Source: Francisella uliginis
Lineage (GTDB): Bacteria; Pseudomonadota; Gammaproteobacteria; Francisellales; Francisellaceae
Assembly: GCF_001895265.1 (NCBI RefSeq)
Contig: NZ_CP016796.1
Location: 1,364,001 to 1,428,000, forward strand
DNA length: 64,000 nt
Reading direction: 5' to 3'
The translations under genes were made by a program, and so were the position numbers. Positions 58,981 to 64,000 of this stretch are shown in pieces. How positions within the stretch are numbered: the stretch's first letter is position 1; the number at the start of each line of letters is the position of its first letter. A model generated the notes under the pieces. The model was not told the DNA's origin. It searched no databases and saw only the letters and a program-made list of their open reading frames with translations.

Positions 58981-59582
58981 TGAATAATAAAATATTTTCG
59001 CCAAAAATTACAGCTGTAATAGAATCTTTACGTAAATTGCCGACTATTGGTAAAAAATCATCACAGCGGCTTGCATTACATTTACTAGATAAATCTCCTG
59101 AGACAGCTATTGCTATTGCTAATTCGCTTTTAGAAGCAACTCAAACGATTACAAAATGTCAGCAATGCCAAGCTTTAACAGAAAACTCTGTTTGTGATAT
59201 ATGTAATAGTACAAGTCGTAATGATACAAAGTTATGTATTGTTGAAAGTATGCTTGATATGATAGCTATTGAGGAAGCTGGCTTTTTTAAAGGTAAATAT
59301 TTCATATTGAATGGAAGAATATCACCTCTAGATGGAGTTGGGCCTAACGAACTTAAGTTAGATATTTTATCTCAAATAATTGAATCTCGTGAAATTGATG
59401 AAATAATACTTGCAATAAGTCCGACAGTTGAGGGAGAAACTACTGCTCACTTTATTTCTCAAATGATTAGAAGTGATATTAAAATTTCTCGAATTGGCTT
59501 AGGAGTTCCTTTTGGAGGAGAATTAGAGTATCTAGATCAACAAACATTACTGCATGCATTTAATGCAAGAACTAATATTTAA
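58980..59582 (+). CDS. recR: Recombination mediator RecR
   Basis: 200 aa. Helix-hairpin-helix LPTIGKKSSQRLALHLL, a four-cysteine zinc finger (KCQQCQALTENSVCDIC), and a Toprim domain (LCIVESMLDMIAIEEAGFFKGKY..., then SPTVEGETTAHFI). Loads RecA with RecF/RecO. Its end overlaps the convergent spoT gene by 4 nt. Confidence 0.97.
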   Translation: MNNKIFSPKITAVIESLRKLPTIGKKSSQRLALHLLDKSPETAIAIANSLLEATQTITKCQQCQALTENSVCDICNSTSRNDTKLCIVESMLDMIAIEEAGFFKGKYFILNGRISPLDGVGPNELKLDILSQIIESREIDEIILAISPTVEGETTAHFISQMIRSDIKISRIGLGVPFGGELEYLDQQTLLHAFNARTNI

Positions 59583-61702
59583 TCTTTATTTATATTAAGA
59601 ATTCTTTCTACATTTTCACAAGTATCTATTTTTCTTATCAAACGAGTTAATAAATAAAGCTCTCTTCTATTTCTAACAATTACAATAGAGGCTAACTTAG
59701 CATGCTTATTATCTACTGATATCATATCAAAAGTTCGAATATCAACACCTTCTCTAGCAAGGGTTGCTGTTATTTTCGCAATTGAACCTGGTATATTTTT
59801 AAGTGTAATAATAATACGTGTTTTAAAGCTTGGATCATCATCATTGTTTACAAACCAATCTGCTTCAATCTGTTTAGCATCTTGTCTTGTTAATTTTGCA
59901 TATAGTTCATTACAACTTTTTCTATGTACTTCAACATTTCCATCATCATTAACAATTCCGGTAATCTCATCATTTGGTATCGGCAAACAGCAATCAGCAA
60001 TACGCGGATCATCCCCATACCTGATCTGTATTTTTGATACTGAAGACTTATTATAAGAATTACGCATATCGTCAAAATATTTAGCTACAAACTCAATAAA
60101 GTTATTTGGATCTATCAGACCTAAGCCTGTATCTAGATAAAAACGATTTATAGTGTCAATACCCTCATAATTAAATAAAGCTCCATCTATAATCTCATTT
60201 GGTACTTCTTTTAAGTCTACATCTAATGATTTAAGTCTATCTTCGATGATTTCTTTACCTTTAATATAGTCTGTATTTTTATACTGTTGTTTTAAGAATT
60301 CTTTGATAGCTGACTTAGCACGACCAGTCTCAACAAAATTCAACCAACTAGGATTTGGATCAGCAACAGCTGAAGTAATTACCTCAACATGATCACCCTG
60401 TTTAAGCCTGTAATTAAGAGGAACCACTTTCCTATTAACCTTTGCAGAGACACATTTATTACCAATATCAGTATGTATAAAATAAGCAAAATCAACACAT
60501 GTTGAATTTATAGGTAATTCAATAATCTCTCCTTGAGGCGTAAAGACAAAAACATCATTATTGAACACATCTGCTTTAACATTTTCCAAAAACTCAACTG
60601 AACTAGCTGTATAAACGTTAATATCTGATATTTTCTTAAGCCATCTTTGTAAAGCTTTATCTGTTTTTTCGCCTATTTTATAACTCCAATGAGCAGCAAT
60701 ACCATATTCAGCCTGGCGATCCATTTGTTCAGTTTTAATTTGTATTTCTAGAGGAATGTTATAAGGTCCTGAAACAACAGTATGTATTGATCTATAACCA
60801 TTAGCCTTTGGTGTTGCGATATAATCTTTAAATCTCTGCGGGATTGGCTTATATAATTCATGAACCTTGCCTAAGGCAACATAACAGTCAATCCTATTAG
60901 GAACAATAACTTTATAAGCATACATGTCCATAATTTCATCAAAAGAAATTCCTTTTTTGCGCATTTTGTTATAAATACTAAATAAGGTTTTCTTTCTAGA
61001 TTTTATATCATCTGGAGTAACTAAATCTCCTAACTTTTCAATCAATGCTTCTTTAACTTGGTAAAAAACTTTTTCTTTATTTTTTTCTACCTTTCTAACC
61101 TTTTCTTCTAAGATATGATACCTATAAGGATGCATTCCTTCAAAAGCAAGCGTTTCTAGCTGTTCTTTTAAAGTGTTAATACCTAATCTATGAGCTAAAG
61201 GAGCAAATACATCTAGAGTTTCTTTAGATACTCTTCTTTTTTTCTCGGGTTTCAGAGGTGCCAAAGTACGCATATTATGCAATCTATCAGCAAGTTTTAT
61301 GAAAATAACCCTAACATCTTTTGTTACCGATAAGAGCAGCTTACGGAAATTTTCCGCTTGTTGTTCAACTTTATTCTTGTGTCTTATTTGGGTAAGTTTT
61401 GTTACTCCCTCTACAAGTTGAGAAACTTTTTCACCAAAGCGCTCTGTTATATCCTCAGCTGTATACTCAGTATCCTCAACAACATCATGTAAGAGTGCTG
61501 CTATAACTGTATCAACATCCATTTTAAGATCTGCTAATATACAAGCTACTGCAACTGGATGAGTAAAATAAGGCTCACCTGAGCTTCTCACTTGTGTCTC
61601 ATGCGCATCAGCTCCAAATATAAAGGCTTGAGCTATTTTTAATCTTTCTTCAACTGGAAGATATCTTGAGATGAGTTTATTGAGTTCATAATAACAAAAC
61701 AT
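59579..61702 (-). CDS. spoT: Bifunctional (p)ppGpp synthetase/hydrolase SpoT
   Basis: 707 aa. An intact hydrolase HD domain (H72-D73 in LLHDVVEDTEYTAEDI), synthetase domain with GYRSIHTVVSGPY, TGS (VFTPQGEIIELPINSTCVDFAY), helical region, and C-terminal ACT (RIIITLKNIPGSIAKITATLA). The intact HD motif marks it as SpoT rather than RelA. SpoT-made ppGpp supports stress and virulence control in Francisella (known from the genus). Confidence 0.95.
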   Translation of the reverse strand: MFCYYELNKLISRYLPVEERLKIAQAFIFGADAHETQVRSSGEPYFTHPVAVACILADLKMDVDTVIAALLHDVVEDTEYTAEDITERFGEKVSQLVEGVTKLTQIRHKNKVEQQAENFRKLLLSVTKDVRVIFIKLADRLHNMRTLAPLKPEKKRRVSKETLDVFAPLAHRLGINTLKEQLETLAFEGMHPYRYHILEEKVRKVEKNKEKVFYQVKEALIEKLGDLVTPDDIKSRKKTLFSIYNKMRKKGISFDEIMDMYAYKVIVPNRIDCYVALGKVHELYKPIPQRFKDYIATPKANGYRSIHTVVSGPYNIPLEIQIKTEQMDRQAEYGIAAHWSYKIGEKTDKALQRWLKKISDINVYTASSVEFLENVKADVFNNDVFVFTPQGEIIELPINSTCVDFAYFIHTDIGNKCVSAKVNRKVVPLNYRLKQGDHVEVITSAVADPNPSWLNFVETGRAKSAIKEFLKQQYKNTDYIKGKEIIEDRLKSLDVDLKEVPNEIIDGALFNYEGIDTINRFYLDTGLGLIDPNNFIEFVAKYFDDMRNSYNKSSVSKIQIRYGDDPRIADCCLPIPNDEITGIVNDDGNVEVHRKSCNELYAKLTRQDAKQIEADWFVNNDDDPSFKTRIIITLKNIPGSIAKITATLAREGVDIRTFDMISVDNKHAKLASIVIVRNRRELYLLTRLIRKIDTCENVERILNINKD

Positions 61703-61770
61703 ATTAACTAAATTAATTTATATATATTAGTTAAATGATAAATTGAAATAAAAATCAAAGCAATTTATAA

Positions 61771-63003
61771 CTACTTTGTTTTAAAAGAAATTAAGTATTT
61801 TCTTGAAATAAACGCCATAAATATTATTAAAGCGATATCTATTATTAGTAAGATCGCAGCTAAAGTTGTATTATATTTTTTCTGAGAGAAAACAGCACCT
61901 TGTCCAGGTGGTACAATACTACTTGGATTATATACTAAACCATAATCTTTAATTATCGAAGTATTTATATCTCTAACATTTATAACTGGAATATCTTCTT
62001 TCAAAAAGTTAACTGCAACAGAATTCACAGTCTTATACTCAGGTGGTAAACTTTTTGTAACTCCAGCAGGGAAACTATGCAACTTAATAGTAGTCTTAGA
62101 AGAATTATCTTCTTTTGACTTTTTCTTATCTTCAGTTACCTTTTTATTTGTATCTTTGTTCTTATCAGTGTCTTTTTTGTCTACTTTTTTTGTATCCAGC
62201 TGTTTAAGGCCTATAGATGCCATATTACCACCAACATTTATATAAGCCTTAATCTTGTTATCACCTGCGGCTTTTTTATAAATTTCCATACGTTTTTTGA
62301 TAGAAGTGTTAGTAGCATCTTTATAAGGTACATTAATAACCTTATAACCATTTCTCTTAATCGCATCATTAAGTTTTAAGATAGCTCTTGGAGTCATACC
62401 ATAACCATTATCATGAGAACCTCCTAAAGTTATGCCTAACACATCAAAATCAAATAATTTTTTCTCAACCAAATTATGATAAATATCTGGCCAAGTAAAG
62501 TTTGGTCTATTTGCACCAAACTGCGAAGCACCAGCAGAAAAAATAACTAAAGGCTTTAATTTCAGTGTTTTTATTGCTGCTAACATCGCTATGTCTAAAG
62601 CTGGATAAGAACCTGTCTCTTGGATAGCAACAGTATCGCCTTCTTTTAGATTAAGCTGACTTAACCAATCAACAAAGAGTGCTGACATATTAGGGTTTAC
62701 TGAAGATCTTTTTGCATATAAATCGCCAGAATCAGTAGTTATTTCTGTCATTGACAAGCCTATTAAGCCAGTGCAAGAAATATCTCCCATTTTCTGACAT
62801 AGGTAACCTTTTGACATAAAAAATCTTTCAGTCAGCTCAAATGCTCTATCTGTCATTTTTGCTGCTTGTATCTTCTGTGTATATCCTTTTGTTTCAACAA
62901 CTAAATTGCCCTCAACTATATATAATGAAATAATCATAAATACTGTTAAAAACAAAATTATATAACGTGATAAAAATTTACGGTGCCAATACATCGTCTT
63001 CAT
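61771..63003 (-). CDS. capA: Poly-gamma-glutamate system protein (PgsW-like; 'CapA' of Francisella)
   Basis: 410 aa. Membrane segments at both ends (YIILFLTVFMIISLYIV near 15-30; TLAAILLIIDIALIIFMAFI near 380-398). The exported centre contains SRNPMSALFVDWL-like NPNMSALFVDWLSQLNLKEG, IAIQETGSYPALDIA and TLGGSHDNGYGMTP, the pattern of the poly-gamma-glutamate system protein family. A lysine/aspartate-rich linker (about 265-310) divides it. It is third in capB-capC-capA, 1 nt after capC. In Francisella this locus is needed for virulence, though a poly-glutamate capsule has not been clearly shown. Confidence 0.85.
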   Translation of the reverse strand: MKTMYWHRKFLSRYIILFLTVFMIISLYIVEGNLVVETKGYTQKIQAAKMTDRAFELTERFFMSKGYLCQKMGDISCTGLIGLSMTEITTDSGDLYAKRSSVNPNMSALFVDWLSQLNLKEGDTVAIQETGSYPALDIAMLAAIKTLKLKPLVIFSAGASQFGANRPNFTWPDIYHNLVEKKLFDFDVLGITLGGSHDNGYGMTPRAILKLNDAIKRNGYKVINVPYKDATNTSIKKRMEIYKKAAGDNKIKAYINVGGNMASIGLKQLDTKKVDKKDTDKNKDTNKKVTEDKKKSKEDNSSKTTIKLHSFPAGVTKSLPPEYKTVNSVAVNFLKEDIPVINVRDINTSIIKDYGLVYNPSSIVPPGQGAVFSQKKYNTTLAAILLIIDIALIIFMAFISRKYLISFKTK

Positions 63004-63004
63004 A

Positions 63005-63469
63005 CTATATCCCTACTATTTGAGGTCCAATTAAAACTATTAATAATAAACGTATAACAATAGAAGCTATTAATAAAGATCCTATTGTCTCAATAAGTCC
63101 CTGTCTATCTATAGACAAAGTTATAAGTCCCGGAATAATATATCCTATTACTTGAAGATTATTAGAATAAAAGCTAGTAGTTAGATATTGTGAGAACAAA
63201 GCATTACATATAGTACCTAGTATAAATGATAGCAATACTGTAATAGCAATTCTTCTTCTACCATATATAATCATAAATTTTGACATTAATCTAACTATAC
63301 CAAATATTACTATTGATATTAAAATAGTGACTATAACCCTATCAGGAGCCCCCATTTCTAAAGCAAAATATCCAGGTACTACCATACCACCAGTAGATAA
63401 ACCTAAAAGTGATACAAAAACCAGTCCAACTATTAGACCGATCCCAATCGAGAGCGTTAATGGATCCAT
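63005..63469 (-). CDS. capC: CapC/PgsC-type poly-gamma-glutamate membrane protein
   Basis: 154 aa with four or five membrane segments. PgsC features: GLVSLLGLSTGGMVVPGYFAL-like LLGLSTGGMVVPGYFALEMG, MIIYGRRRIAITVLLSF, and YIIPGLITLSIDRQGLIETIGSL. Forms the membrane ligase with CapB. Encoded 27 nt after capB and 1 nt before capA. Confidence 0.92.
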   Translation of the reverse strand: MDPLTLSIGIGLIVGLVFVSLLGLSTGGMVVPGYFALEMGAPDRVIVTILISIVIFGIVRLMSKFMIIYGRRRIAITVLLSFILGTICNALFSQYLTTSFYSNNLQVIGYIIPGLITLSIDRQGLIETIGSLLIASIVIRLLLIVLIGPQIVGI

Positions 63470-63496
63470 ATTTTCTCCTATTTATATTCTAAAAAA

Positions 63497-64000
63497 TTAC
63501 AAATCATGTTTATTCTTATGGCTTTGATCACAGTAATCTACTAAATCCATACCTATATCTTTAATATTACCTACCCCTACAAGCATATAGGATTCAGCCT
63601 TTTGTGTTGCATAAACTTTTTCAAGAATTTCTAAAGGTTTCATATCCTCACATACTATAACTTCTGCAGTTTTTACACCTAGAGATTTAGCATATTTTTT
63701 GTAAAAAGATACAAACACATCTGTTCCTGTGCCAATAAGAGTAACTAAATCAGGTTTTTCCCAACCTAAAATAGCCTCTGCGATTTGTTTAGATCTATCT
63801 TCCCTATCTGCTCTGCAGTTTACAACAAGAACTTTCTTTTCACATTCTTGATACTTTTCATAAAGCTTATCCCACAGCATTTTAGTAGATACAGGATCAT
63901 TAGCAGCAAATGCATTAGCAAAATTCATCTCAGAATCTTTGACATCAAAATTATACTCAGTCATTGCCCCTGGATCTGGAGTTGCTTCCCACATACCTTT
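63497..64000 (-). CDS. capB: CapB/PgsB poly-gamma-glutamate ligase (C-terminal part)
   Basis: The last 167 codons are visible; the start lies beyond the right edge (frame open to 64000, reading KGMWEATPDPGAMTEY). Matches the C-terminal half of the Mur-ligase-like PgsB: PDPGAMTEYNFDVKD, FANAFAANDPVSTKMLWDKL, VLVVNCRADREDRSKQIAEAI, then SYMLVGVGNIKDIGM. Amide ligase that polymerises glutamate with CapC. The first gene of capBCA. Confidence 0.92.
   Translation of the reverse strand, partial: KGMWEATPDPGAMTEYNFDVKDSEMNFANAFAANDPVSTKMLWDKLYEKYQECEKKVLVVNCRADREDRSKQIAEAILGWEKPDLVTLIGTGTDVFVSFYKKYAKSLGVKTAEVIVCEDMKPLEILEKVYATQKAESYMLVGVGNIKDIGMDLVDYCDQSHKNKHDL

Overview
The window is low-GC gammaproteobacterial chromosome and almost certainly Francisella. 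Supporting signs are the capB-capC-capA poly-gamma-glutamate-type locus at the right edge, the thrS-infC-rpmI-rplT cluster, Francisella-like insertion sequences, many MHS-type major facilitator transporters, and an AA10 chitin-binding protein. Complete histidine and de novo thiamine pathways plus an acetoin-type pair suggest the environmental or fish-associated branch (F. philomiragia / F. noatunensis) rather than F. tularensis; that species-level placement is inference. Several single-base frameshifts, an IS-split peptidase gene and small remnants show some gene decay, or assembly errors in A-runs.

Layout. 1-5154: his operon on the minus strand, led by a TrpR-family regulator (YerC/HisR type) whose promoter contains an 18-bp palindrome that looks like a TrpR operator. 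5155-15387: a long minus-strand run of poorly known envelope genes (MHS transporter, Sel1-repeat protein, LemA, a frameshifted DUF3137 protein, two paralogous polytopic membrane proteins, an 832-aa anchored exported protein and a 286-aa anchored protein). 15486-18192: YdcF/SanA-like protein and xseA-xseB. 18376-20990: small secreted proteins, an M20 peptidase pseudogene and the IS5-family element inserted in it. 20994-28633: MHS transporter, then thiC-thiO-thiS-thiG-thiDE-thiF behind a TPP riboswitch. 28664-35257: uvrB-NERD-murI, a POT peptide transporter and sbcB. 35491-39505: small membrane protein, SDR/LysR divergent pair and a two-gene FUSC-like transporter. 39653-48466: mnmG, a lipoprotein, an SNF-like transporter, rpiA, pirin-ltaE, and acetolactate synthase with a divergent decarboxylase-like partner. 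48474-52310: TVP38 protein and rplT-rpmI-infC-thrS with an ATT start for infC. 52738-55067: chitin-active LPMO with tandem chitin-binding modules, frameshifted between two near-identical repeats. 55404-56582: an IS110-family element whose left end encodes a recognisable bridge RNA, inserted at the edge of a REP-like palindrome. 56744-64000: small secreted protein, gcvH, murG, ebfC-recR, spoT and capBCA.

The two strongest non-gene signals are the TrpR-type operator at 5097-5114, which ties the orphan regulator to its own his operon, and the IS110 bridge RNA at about 55440-55595. The guide loops of that RNA match both ends of the element (8 nt each) and approximate the target site, so the element's ends and TT core could be read directly from the sequence. 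The gene run at 5155-14108 is the best candidate for an undescribed envelope system.
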